The position numbers and the translations under genes were made by a program. The notes under the pieces are model-generated. The model was not told the origin of the DNA. It ran no database searches and was given only the letters and a program-made list of their open reading frames with translations. Of a stretch of DNA of 64,000 nt, positions 21,676-32,042 are shown piece after piece (the stretch's first letter is position 1; each line of letters begins with the position of its first letter). The DNA is from Chloranthus sessilifolius (taxonomy: Eukaryota; Streptophyta; Magnoliopsida; Chloranthales; Chloranthaceae): contig CM037585.1 of the NCBI GenBank assembly GCA_021018995.1, positions 121,356,331-121,420,330 on the forward strand. The letters are read 5' to 3'.

Positions 21676-22463
21676 TAAAATTGATTTAGAAAGCAAGGTG
21701 AGCTACATCATAGCTCAATAGAAAAATTCCAACTAAACGAATTGAATATACAGATCATGCTATCTCATAACAGAAATCAAATCAGGAACGTATAATCATG
21801 ACGAATCAAACTAAAAGCTGAGATTTTATGCAAGAAATCAGATGTTATGCAAGTATATTATCAGAGTACTTAAATTGTGTGTATTTAACTTAAGAAACTC
21901 CCGTGACTGTATAGCACGGAGTAAACAGGAATGTCCGATAGGAAACCCCAACCAATCGTCGTTCACATGAACAATTTTGAAAGTGCAACAATGCCTCATC
22001 TATGGAGTGCAATTGTGCCGAGGATTGAAAGCAGGTGCACAAGTGTGCCAGGCATCGGATATACCGCCGGGTCGGTGGGGATCATCTGGTTTAAATCATC
22101 AAATTACATACATATATACCTCACAGATCAGATGGCAGAAATCAGAAGCAAGTTTCAGAATACGAATCAGGAAACAGAAATCAAAATAGCATAAATCATT
22201 ATATGCATACATGCTTGGTAAAAATAGAAATCAGGGCATAGATATGAAATAAACATGGAATCATACTCAAAAATAGTTTAAGTTGATTTTCTCCTACCTC
22301 AGGTCACTTTATCTTCTAAGCAAATCCAAAGCCTTTTCAAGGTATCAGGGTTTGATCCTAGATCATAAACATAGTACTTTAAGTGTTAGGGATGTCAGAA
22401 AGTTAACCGGCACAATGTCCGGTGGTGTTTAACCCATAAAACCAAAACAGAACAAAACAGGGG

Positions 22464-23042
22464 TGATTGATCGATCACCACTCTTATTGATCGATCAATA
22501 CCTCTTGTTGATCGATCAATACCTCTCATTGATCGATCACCACCCTCTTAGCTCTCCTTCTGCAACAAGCCATTTGATCGATCAATACACTTTACTGATC
22601 GATCACCTATCATCATTGATCGATCAATACACTCATTGATCGATCAATAACCTCTCTTCTATTCACTTTTAACACAGCTTAAATTGATCGATCACTAACC
22701 CTTTTTCAAAAATTCCCACCTTCTGTTCTCATTAACTATTTATACAGATTGATTGATCAATGCCTTCATTGATCGATCAACACCCTACAGTGATCGATCA
22801 ATACCTATGTTGATCGATCACCAACTGTCATTGATCGATCACTCTCTTGTTGATCGATCAATACCCAGGATTGATCGATCAATGCCCAAATTGATCGATC
22901 AATGCCCTTCGGGCATTGAACTTCCAGGATTTAGGGGCTTCTGTTCCCCTTTTTGTGTTATACAGATTGATCGATCAATGATCTTCATTGATCAATCACC
23001 ACTTGTCATTGATCGATCAATGCCTTCATTGATCGATCAATA
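22464..23042 (-). repeat. Array of TTGATCGATCAAT palindromes
   Basis: About 20 copies of TTGATCGATCAAT at nearly regular spacing of 20-30 bases. Read as protein it gives repeated I-D-R-S units, an artefact of the array. Confidence 0.9.
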
Positions 23043-24539
23043 ATGATGTAAACTCACATTAATGGAGTTCATCTCCAACCCTATTTTTCCTATTTTTCAT
23101 TAATGGTTCTCAACAACCATTATCACAACATCAATGCACATACCTGGGCTTCTCATTTGCCCCTATTTAAACACACAGACTCACCTTTGTTTGGGCCCTC
23201 TCGGGGTTTCGGCAAATCGATACGGATGAGGGTTTCGGATCTAGCTCTCGGAGTTCATCACCAATCCGAGTCCGACGAGCAACCCTTTAGCTCCGGTTCA
23301 GCATGCAGAGACTTCACACACATACCTTAGACCATACCTAAGCTCATTTCATTGAACTCTACCTACCCTAGCTTAGGAAACTCATCATCTCACTCTTGCT
23401 AACCCTGTTTTTCTCCAAGAATCCTCTTGAAAACCCACCTAGCTACAGATCCTTTAGCTACTGGAGCAACTAGGGCAAGGGAAGGAAGAAGAAGAAGAAG
23501 GGGATCTCTCCCTAAGTCTCCCTTTCTTCTCTTATAAGTTACTAAACAGATATTTTTGCTTTGCCCCTAGTTCACGTTCCGTTGTGGAGCACGAACACGG
23601 TTGCTACGGCGCAACGTGTCACATTGCCCTTCTACACAACTCGAACTTAAACGAAAACGCACATGTGAACTCATTTGATCACCGTGCAACTTTTTCTTAA
23701 CTAATATTAATTCTAAAGTTTTAAGTCAGCCTCGATTTCCATGCCAAGCACGTAGATCGAAACAGTCAGGTTCGTGTTCTAAATTTTAGGGTCGTTACAA
23801 GAAAAGTCCTTCTTTCTTCTTTTTTTTTGTTTTCTTTAATTTTTTTTTATTACTTTTGTTGTAGCAGCAATTCAATGAATCAAAAGGTGGGTTTCAAATA
23901 AACTGTAGCATAATGCTTTCTTTATTTATTATTTGTTCTTTTTTATACATTTGTATGCAAAAATATATATTGTCCCTTTTTCTTTTTATTGCAGAAACGG
24001 CTAGGGAAAGAGTCTTTCTCTTCGTCAGTAGCAGCAATTCAAAGAACAAATCTTCTTCTTCACCATTATTTTTTATTTTTTTAATTATTATTATTTTTTT
24101 AGTATAAACTAAATCTATGAAATATTCTAAAATTTTCCCTACCTCGGATCCTAACGTCACGAGTGAAGGTTTGCTTCGGGTCTTGAGCTTTTACCCGTCG
24201 CGCGCCATCCTTTGTCTTCTTCTTCTTCTTCTTGAGTTCAAGAGAGAGGAAGGGTTCTGGGGAGAGATAGTTTTCTAGAGAGAGAGAGAGAGCGTGGCTA
24301 AGACTTTTTGAGCGGAAGGTTTTTTTTTCTAAATAACAATGGCAATCTCGTATCCCATAGGATCCGGTTGCCTTTGAGGCGTGGACTCTATTGACTCTCG
24401 CAAGTTCAAAATTTGAAACAAAAAATTTCCTTTTATTTTATTAAACGGGTGGGTTTTGGTATTAGGCACTAATACCCATCTTTTGTGTTTGTGAATCTAA
24501 GACCGCAAAATAAAAGTGGGGCGTTACAATCTCAAAACC

Positions 24540-24990
24540 CATATCTCATGGAATTATACACTGGAACCCCAGCATATAATTGATTATACGCTGAAAGGTT
24601 AGCGTATAATTGAGCCCGACCAGGTACGGGATTGCTCCCCAATTATACACTGGAATTCCAGCATATAATTAATTGTACGTTGGACTTCCAACGTATAATT
24701 AGTCTACCTTAGACTAAGATTTGAACCGTTCACAAACCAATCTCTTTGCTCGATTATACGCAAGACTTCCTACGTGTAATTGATTATACGCAAAACCCTC
24801 TGCGTATAATTAGTCTTCTTTAGACTAGGACTGTTCTCCTCCAGACCGATCCGATCATCCAGTCACTTGACCAAACCAACATGTGGCCACCCCGAATTAT
24901 ACGCTGGACTCCCAACATATAGTTTGGATTATATGCAAGGCTTCCAACGTATAATTTCAGATTATACACTGGACTCCCAACGTATAATTG
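24540..24990 (+). repeat. ATTATACGCTGG inverted-motif array upstream of a TATA box
   Basis: Alternating ATTATACGCTGG-like and CCAACGTATAATT-like half-sites, some ten in all, occupy the U3 part of the Tat-type LTR and end about 10 bases before its TATA box. Confidence 0.8.
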
Positions 24991-24998
24991 GTCGAGTA

Positions 24999-25008
24999 CT
25001 ATAAATAG
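24999..25008 (+). promoter_or_regulatory. TATA box of the Tat-type LTR
   Basis: CTATAAATAG followed by GGCCCTTGCACTCC. The arrangement is the same as in the Tat element LTR at 44915-46534. Confidence 0.7.
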
Positions 25009-25034
25009 GGCCCTTGCACTCCCATTCTAAACAC

Positions 25035-25564
25035 TAGGGTTGTGCAAAAAATCAACCGAAATTTCGGTTCGGTTTCGGTTTTAAGACATATCAGTTCGGT
25101 TTCGATTTCAAAAAATAGAAACCGATAGTTATCGGTTCGGTTTCAATTTTAATGTTAAAAAATCGAACCGATAGGAAACTGGTAGTGGTGTATATATGGA
25201 TTATAGTATGTCTATGTTTGAGTTTGATGGTGTGTGAGGCTTGTTGTAGAAAGCCAACTGTTGCGGCTTTAGTTTGTTAATCACCAAAGTCTTAAAATCA
25301 GTTGATTCATAGGAGTTTGCAAAAACAGTTTGTATAAATCGATTCGGTTTGTATAAATTTGAAAAACTCTAAGCTGAAATTGAAAAAATCGATTCGATTC
25401 GGTTAAATACTACAAATAAAAAAAAAGTTTAAAAAATGAGATTTAGAAACGGAAAACCGACCGAACCGATAACTATCGGTTCAGTTTCGATTTCATAAAA
25501 TAGAAATCGGTAGTTATCGGTTCGGTTTCGGTTTTGCATGAAAACCGACTCGATAACGCCCCTA
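25035..25564. mobile_element. hAT-type non-autonomous element (MITE)
   Basis: 530 bp with imperfect terminal repeats (TAGGGTTGTGC on the left, GCGTTA...CCCTA on the right) and an exact 8-bp duplication CTAAACAC at 25027-25034 and 25565-25572. The ends are rich in TTCGGTTCGGTTTCGG and its complement. No transposase. A decayed relative is at 59806-59935. Confidence 0.85.
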
Positions 25565-25572
25565 CTAAACAC

Positions 25573-26894
25573 GAATTTTTACTGATTTTCTCTTAAAAAC
25601 TCGAGTTTGGCTCTGAGATTACGAAATAGAGAAGAGTTGCACTCTAAGTATTTAGCTCTTGGAACTGTGACTCTCCTCTAGAAGTCTCAAAGAGTAGTCA
25701 AGCACAATGGGATTGGCCCACTTGCTTCAATTCTTGAGTTACGAAGGAAAGAAAAAGCTAGCCTTAGATCACACCCCTAGGAAACCTCTGTCGAAATTTC
25801 CAGTCTAGCGCCAATTAGGCCTATACCGCCCCTCATTTTCAAAACCAACCATAGCCTTAAACCTTATTTGCCCAAGGGAGCCGATAGAGGGTACCCAGGA
25901 ACAGGGTCAATCCTCCTAAGCATACCAGGCTAACACCCCTTTTTAGATTAGACCCATTAGGATAGGAAAACTAAAATTAGTTAGAACCTTAGGCAACCTT
26001 AGCTGCCAAAGTCGGCAGGCCGAAGTTTTGTATAGGAGTCCAAACCTAAATCTCGCACCCTATCCTCGCGATCAATGACATTCTACAGTATTGATAAATC
26101 TGTAGATGGCGATCACGACAAGTATATTTTAATTCGGTTGCAACTAACGATTTCTTTTCCGCATGTGCATTTAAAAATATCTCTCTTTATTACTTTAATA
26201 CCCTTCGCATTGCCCTTCGCAAACATAGTCCACTTGTGACCGATTTGGAACCATTTTTGGGGATTCGAAAGGGTCCTTGAAAAGGTGTACCAACATATAT
26301 GAGTTATTAGATCCGCAAGGGTGCTCTACACTTAATGCTCGAACCAACTGGTGTGGGGAGTCATTGATCTAAAGCTCGTTACAAGGATTAACTAGAAAGT
26401 TTAAGGGAGTTGACTGTTACACTAATCACAAGAGATAAAAAAAATGGCTTGAATAAATGAAAATTGAGAGAAATGCTCAAATAGAACAGATGTGGAATGA
26501 TTATCTATTGATTTCAAGGAATTTTTGGGCAGAAGAATAATTTTCGTTGAGGTCAATTCAAAAATCAAATACTCATGTGAGACTACTATACACGGCACAT
26601 AACTTAAATGTAAATATAGTTTTAGGATGGATGTGATGAATTTGAATGAAAATCAAAGAGTGGTGATAGTGGTATGTGGCTGTATGATTAAGTACACATT
26701 GTAGTTTGATATACAAGAGTAATGAGGTCAAGAAATTCTCAAGGATGTTTATAGGTAACACCACTGTAAACTCTCACAAGACTATAACTCATCCACTAGG
26801 GATCACCTAGGGTTTAAAGGCCTGTTATATGGAGTAAATGCCATCTTGCTCCCTAAGAAAGTGGCATTTTAATTACATAGAATAGAGTAGTTGT
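25573..26894. other. Long stretch without recognisable genes
   Basis: Probably the rest of the Tat-type LTR followed by decayed sequence. I see no coding segment with family features. Confidence 0.5.
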
Positions 26895-27158
26895 ATTTTG
26901 AGTTTTGTTCCATTTGCTTAAGGATTAGCAAAGTTTAGGTTTGGGGGATGATCGGTCTAATTTATTACATATATTAGACCCACAATCTATACTTACTAGG
27001 ACCCTAGACGCCTATTCTACATTTTATTTCGAGTTTTGTATCCTTTGCTCGAAGACTAGCAAAGTGTTGGTTTGGGGCATGATCGGTCTAATTTACTAAA
27101 TACAATAGACCTCCGATCTTTAGTTACTAGGACCCTAGAGGCCTATTCTACTTTGAAT
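26895..27158 (+). repeat. Tandem duplication of a polypurine tract plus LTR start
   Basis: Two copies of about 131 bp each hold GACTAGCAAAG-like sequence, GGTTTGGGG and TGATCGGTCTAATTTA. The first LTR start would be 26949 and the second 27080. GGTTTGGGG before a TG is a common tract-LTR junction in plant retrotransposons. Confidence 0.7.
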
Positions 27159-27758
27159 TAGTGATAATTTCAATTTAATGCAAGTAGAAGGGCTTAAAAA
27201 GGAGGAATTTGAGAAATAGTGGAGAAAAAGTTGGAAAAATCAAGTAGTAGCTCGAATTCACTAGAGCGATATCCCACCTTGCTCGCGCGAACTGCATAGG
27301 AAACTAGATTTGTCTGCGAAATGAATTCGGTCAAGCAAAATCGAAGCCCGCTCGCACGAACTGCATAGGAAACCAGATTTGTTATGCGATTTTGACCTAA
27401 TCATTTTGAGGAAACTTATAAATACTTCTTTTAGGGTTTTTGTTTAGTCTTCTTCTTCTTAGACTTAGTTATTCTTAGCCTTAGAGAGAAAAGAATCAAA
27501 GATTTTGGAGATACAAAGATTGAATCAAGAGCGACCATGAAGATTCCTATCAACGCAATCGTTCTTCCCTCAACCATGAGCGGCTAACTTCCTAGGTCTG
27601 GGGACTCGATGAAACTCTAATTTAGTAATATTATTTGTGTACTTTTAATCCTTTTTATCGTAATTATTGGATGGTAATTGCATGATGTGAGAACCTTGAT
27701 GCTTCTAATGGAATTGTTTGATTATATATATGCTTGAATTAGTATTGTAGATAACTTG
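26949..27758 (+). mobile_element. Left part of an LTR split by the Tat element
   Basis: Starts TGATCGGTC and has two copies of a CGAACTGCATAGGAAAC motif (27287, 27356) just before a TATA box at 27416-27424. The transcribed part runs to 27758, where the Tat element is inserted (ACTTG duplicated). It resumes at 46535. The family is not recognised. Confidence 0.5.
27416..27424 (+). promoter_or_regulatory. TATA box of the split LTR
   Basis: CTTATAAATA followed by an ACTTCTTTTAGGG start region. Confidence 0.55.
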
Positions 27759-29358
27759 TGTGCAATTGTGGGAATCAAGATGATCCCGTCGCGACGATGC
27801 GCTCTCTAACGATAAAAAATATAGAGTCGCCACCCGGAGCTTTCGGTATCCCGGGATACTAGTTCATTTTTATGAGCACCAAAGTGCTAAAAATATGACT
27901 CTGAATCTGGTCCACACCAAAGGCACTTGGGTAGGGGCTTCGGTTATCGATCGGGAAGGTGTTAGGCACCCGATCAACCTGCTTAACGCGGTCTCTACTA
28001 ACAGCCAAAAATAAAATAAAGTGAAAGAAAAAAAAATAGTTTCCTCTTACCTAAAAGGGCTTAGAATCCTATTTGTGCCCCTCCGTTCCTACCGAAAAAT
28101 CGGCGGTGTAACGGCACAAATGGGAGGATGGAGGGAGCTAGAAAGAGATAGGAGAAGAAAGGGGAGAGCCGGAGCCCTCGGGCCCTTGTAGCACCATAGA
28201 AGATCCTTGCGTGGCTTGCTTTGATGAGCTCTTGAAGGCCTTGAATGGTGGAAAACGGGGTTCTAACTCCTAGGACTTGAAGCTAAGAGGTAGGAAAGGA
28301 AGGCTAGAGGATCACACACACCTAGGCTATGGATTTTGGATGTAAGAACAAGCTTGGGAAGAGGTTTTGGAATTCTGAAATTTGAGTGAAAATAGTGCAC
28401 AAAAGGGAGGAAGAACTTCTCACTTTGAGCTCTTTCTCTCTTAAGCAAATTTCTCAACCCTTAAACCAAGGGGAGGGGGGCTCTATTTTTAGGAAAAGGG
28501 TAGGTTAGGAGGATACTTAGAGGCTAAACAAGTTTAAAAATTAGGTAATGGGTCATCTAAGGTTTCCTAGGATTTTAAGGGTTTGGAAAGGTATGAAGGT
28601 AGTTTTAATGGTGGATGATAGGTTAGTGTTTCAAATCACTTAAGGGTTGCAAATAGGCATTAAAAGGGTGCAACAAAGTTATCAAAATACACCCCAAGGA
28701 CTGAGGTGGTCAACAAGTCAAACCCCAATCATGAATTTCAGGGCAAAAACCCATTGTTACTGTTCATATGCCTGGCGCAACAAATAGTTGCGCCAGGCAA
28801 AAGCACAGTAAAATAGTGAGGAACAGTAGCCTGGAGGTTGGCTTCGCGAGGGTGGGGCTCACCCATTTATACCTGGCGCAACTATTAGTTGCACCAAGCC
28901 ATTTTTGGGGGAAAAAAGCCTGGCACAACTAACAGTTGCGCCAGGAAAATTCTGGGGGAAAATGGCTTGGCGCAACTATTAGTTGCGCCAGGCAAAAATC
29001 TCGTCAAAAAAGCCTAATTTTCAAATGGCTATAACTTTTGATATACAACACCGATTGAGGAGATTCTTGGCTCGTTGGAAAGCTGGAGAAGTCCTCTTTC
29101 CAATGATATATGATTTGATATCATTAAAAGACCTCAGCTAGTCCTGGTATACCACTATTCATCCATTGCCTGGGAAGGTTAGGTTTAGGGTTCAAAATGG
29201 GTTCTAAGGGTCGAGATTGGTTTCTAAAGGTTTGGGGTAGGTTTCTAAGGGATATAGGGTGATTTCTAAGGGTTCCATACGTGCCATCAAAAGCTCAGAA
29301 TTGCACCTCTCTCGAAAGGTGTTTCGATCGGGCCTTGGGACAAATTTGGGTGTCTACA
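27759..29358 (-). repeat. 3' LTR of the Tat element
   Basis: 1600 bp. Contains four GCGCAACTATTAGTTGCGC-type hairpins (about 28768-29000) upstream of a mutated TATA region near 28480. Very similar to the 5' LTR. Confidence 0.92.
28768..29000 (-). repeat. Hairpin array GCGCAACTATTAGTTGCGC in the 3' LTR
   Basis: Four palindromes of about 25-27 bases with a constant core and small arm changes, spaced by 30-60 bases. Confidence 0.88.
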
Positions 29359-29369
29359 GATGCCCCTCT
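29359..29369 (-). promoter_or_regulatory. Polypurine tract of the Tat element
   Basis: On the minus strand AGAGGGGCATC directly precedes the TGTAGACACC of the 3' LTR. Confidence 0.75.
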
Positions 29370-29437
29370 GACGGGTCCGCTGTATTCAGAACGAACTTCA
29401 AACATCAAGTGAGTAACACGGTGAGAAAATGAAAGCC

Positions 29438-29967
29438 CTAGAGTGCAAGGCTAATCATTCGTTTCTCGAGGTCATCGGTTTCCAAGCGCTTAGCAACATT
29501 ACTGGGCATAACCGAGGTGGCATGAGTTGCGAACTCCCTATAGTCGGGAAAGATGCTCACTTCTCGGGATGATTTTGAAGGTATTTGATGTTTAGGATTT
29601 ATTCTGAATTCAACAACATCGTAAGTAGGAGGGGTGATTGACCCACATTCAAAGATAGGTGTGAAGTAAACATACGCAAGGCTCCACAACTTGCGTCCAA
29701 TCCTACAAGGCATTTGATGGCCTCATCGGATTATTCGTGGGTGCCCCTACTGAAAGCAGGGTTCAAGATCTCTGGGCGAACCCATCGATCCCGAAGTTTA
29801 TTTAGCATGACCACCCGAGCGAAGTGAATAGATGTCACAACACTTTTTGGGAGTACGTGCCATTTTTCAAAATGTGCCCCAGATCCACATGACCCAGAGT
29901 ATCCAGTTTCGACTTCCTTGAACAGATCCAGCAAAACATTGGGCACCTCCCAAAAGGGGGAATCCAA
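29438..29967 (-). pseudogene. Extra ORF between pol and the 3' LTR of the Tat element
   Basis: Two overlapping-frame blocks on the minus strand: 29967-29731 (SPFWEVPNVLLDLFKEVETG, HFARVVMLNKLRDRWVRPEI) and 29713-29438 (GRKLWSLAYVYFTPIFECGS, FPDYREFATHATSVMPSNVA). One frameshift separates them. The composition and continuity look like a real protein whose stop is about 70 bases before the polypurine tract. Additional ORFs at this position are known from some Tat-lineage elements. I do not recognise the domain. Confidence 0.5.
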
Positions 29968-30545
29968 TCCTGGCCTCTGTTGACAATGATCATAATCATC
30001 AATTAACTATACATAATCATGAACTCATTAGGGGCAATAAGCAACAATAAAGGTGATGGAAGCCCCGACCCGGACCCGTCTGGGTACAATTTACAGGGAC
30101 AAACGACCATCATACTGATACCCAGACGCATGGCATACACTTTATAGGGATACCGCTGCCCATACAGGTTTTAAGCCTGCAGAAAATAAAAGGGAAATGA
30201 ACCCTTCTGAATGTATGGTTGCACATAGTTTGATTGACACATAATCTCATTCTCAACAGGTTGGTCCCAACCAACGATTTACCTTTTTCAACAGAGAATC
30301 TGAAGCTTAAGAGAACTCAAGTTCACATGAATCCAAAATAGAGCGCTCATCGCTCAAAAGATTTAGCAGTGGAGTTGACCCAATCGAAACATTGACAGTT
30401 TGACCGGGACTAACACCGTTGCTCCTACTTTGAAGTAGGATTCATGGATCCAAGGCGAACCTTTGACCTAGGACATTAATTTTGCACATTTGTATTGTCA
30501 AAAAAATATTGACATTTTATCGCATCGAAACACGCATGTGCGTCG

Positions 30546-31076
30546 CTATGCGTAGCATGAAAACATAGATTTCTTTTTCTTTTCAAAATGATTTTCATTT
30601 TTTGTTAGACCTGACGTCAGTGGTGAGATGATATATCTAATTTGTCCATCGCTGAGAAGTTGCCTGCTTCGAAGCTTTGGACCGTGTGATGTTCCTGCAC
30701 ATTCTCGAGGAAAATATAGATTTCTATCTATATTTTTCATTTTCAAGATATTTGTTGGATTTTTGTTTTTTGGATATTTTTTGTTATTTTTCTTCATTTT
30801 TGAGATTGAAATATGATGCTGAAATATGTATATGAAAATGAGTAGAAATATATACACAGTTTTTTTGTGTTTGGATTTTTCTTGATTTTTTTGTTTTTGG
30901 ATTTTTTCCTCTCTTTTTTTTTTATGCCTTGATGGTGAGACAGAGTAACAGGTCCCATTTTGAGCATAGTCGAACTCTTTCATGCAGTCGGACCTGAGTG
31001 AGTTTCCAGATTTAACCAAGGCCAGAACATTGATCCCTTTGGATTGAGTTAAACCTTTCTCCTTGCCTCGGGTCAT
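30546..31076 (-). CDS. Unrecognised ORF in the Tat element, possibly spurious
   Basis: 176 codons on the minus strand. The first 50 residues (KGINVLALVKSGNSLRSDCM, EFDYAQNGTCYSVSPSRHKK) look coding. The rest is Lys-rich low complexity made by T-rich DNA. It may be the N-terminal remnant of the extra ORF at 29438-29967. Confidence 0.25.
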   Translation of the reverse strand: MTRGKEKGLTQSKGINVLALVKSGNSLRSDCMKEFDYAQNGTCYSVSPSRHKKKREEKIQKQKNQEKSKHKKTVYIFLLIFIYIFQHHISISKMKKNNKKYPKNKNPTNILKMKNIDRNLYFPRECAGTSHGPKLRSRQLLSDGQIRYIISPLTSGLTKNENHFEKKKKSMFSCYA

Positions 31077-31261
31077 ACATTTGACGGTATGGGTTTCACA
31101 AAGACAATTATGGTCGGGACCCGATTCGAACTAGCATGAGCGGCCCAGTCGGACAAGAGGGTACAGGAAGAGTAACAAAAGGGTTCCTCAAACATTAATC
31201 TTCTCAATCAACCCAAACCTTCTTTTCTTTTTCTCTCTTCCTTTTTTTTTATCTCCCTTTT

Positions 31262-31405
31262 TTACCCATGGCGCCCTTTCGGGTTTTCACCACGTCCATG
31301 GGTTTAGCTTTCTTACCCCAAGCCCCCTTTCGGGTTTTCACCTGGTCCGCACAAGCTCACTGTTTTTACCCGTAGCGCCCTTTCGGGTTTTCACCACGTC
31401 CATCT
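31262..31405 (-). repeat. Three tandem units with GCCCTTTCGGGTTTTCACC
   Basis: Units of about 50 bases (near 31271, 31325 and 31378) share CCCTTTCGGGTTTTCACC and a variable CACGTCCATGG part. Non-coding internal region of the Tat element. Confidence 0.75.
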
Positions 31406-32042
31406 TGCTTTGAGCTTGTATTTTTATTTTTTTATTATTATTATTATTTATTTTTTTCAACAGTCACGACATAGATGTTGATTCCATCATAGCCAACTAG
31501 GTGGGGTTCAGGTGTCATCTCACAACTCGGCTCATGTTTGACTTAACAGATATTATGACTGCTTGTGTACCTAAAAAAAGGGCTTTCTTCAGGGTGTAGC
31601 TTGGCCATGGGTTAGGTTAGGATTTGAGGGTATGCTGGGCTCAAAAGTGTTTCTTTGATACGGCTTCAGTTTTCTCAACATACTTTCTTCCTAGGGGGTT
31701 TTTTCTGTACATGCCCCGTGATTCTTCTATACACATTTATTCTTTTTCCTCCATTTCAGGCAATCTCTTTTTGAGGTTTTGCTTTTTCAATTTTTTTGGA
31801 TTTTGATAGAAACTCTACTTCATCTTTTCTCTCTTTTTTTTTATATATGTACACGTATATATATTTTTTTTTTGGGAAAGGGGTTTATTGAAAGAAAGGC
31901 TCAGGCTCAAATGGGGTAGCAAAGGATATCATCATTTTTAGGGATGCTTTTTGGGCTACTGTGCTTGGAATGATGGCCTCTTTTGGGTGGTTCTTAAGCA
32001 GTCATGTATCTGTTTCACCAGTACTTACCTTGTCGCGATAGA

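Larger units (their letters stand above)
21200..23800 (-). mobile_element. Solo Tekay-type LTR (minus orientation)
   Basis: 2601 bp, starting TGTAACGACC and ending GGCTGTCACA on the minus strand, flanked by AGAAA at 21195-21199 and 23801-23805. No internal sequence, so it is the product of recombination between two LTRs. It is related to the LTR at 6709-9611. It contains a palindrome array, an acidic frame and a hairpin in the usual order. Confidence 0.93.
17936..24528 (-). mobile_element. Nested minus-strand Tekay-like LTR containing another solo LTR
   Basis: On the minus strand it starts TGTAACGCCCC (24528) and ends near GGGTCGTTAC (about 17938). Without the nested solo LTR it is about 4 kb. 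It carries an acidic frame at 18490-18395 after CGACAG, with a GCTCACC block upstream, as in the other Tekay-type LTRs. No target duplication could be matched (left CCTTA, right ATCTC), so the ends are uncertain. A repeated CACCGGAGGCGAA motif occurs at 19454-19575. Confidence 0.55.
17836..26400 (+). mobile_element. Tat-type LTR split by nested insertions (end approximate)
   Basis: It starts TGTAGACACCCC at 17836, is interrupted at about 17936 and resumes at about 24529. It then has an array of ATTATACGCTGG/CCAACGTATAAT motifs, a TATA box (24999) and a transcribed part interrupted by a hAT MITE. No clear end or partner LTR is visible; 26400 is a guess. Confidence 0.5.

Noticed and set aside
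22753-23043. 96-codon ORF of I-D-R-S repeats
   Set aside because: Translation of the TTGATCGATCAAT array; no evidence of coding.
23894-24160. 88-codon minus-strand ORF
   Set aside because: Lys/Ile-rich product of T-rich DNA inside an LTR.
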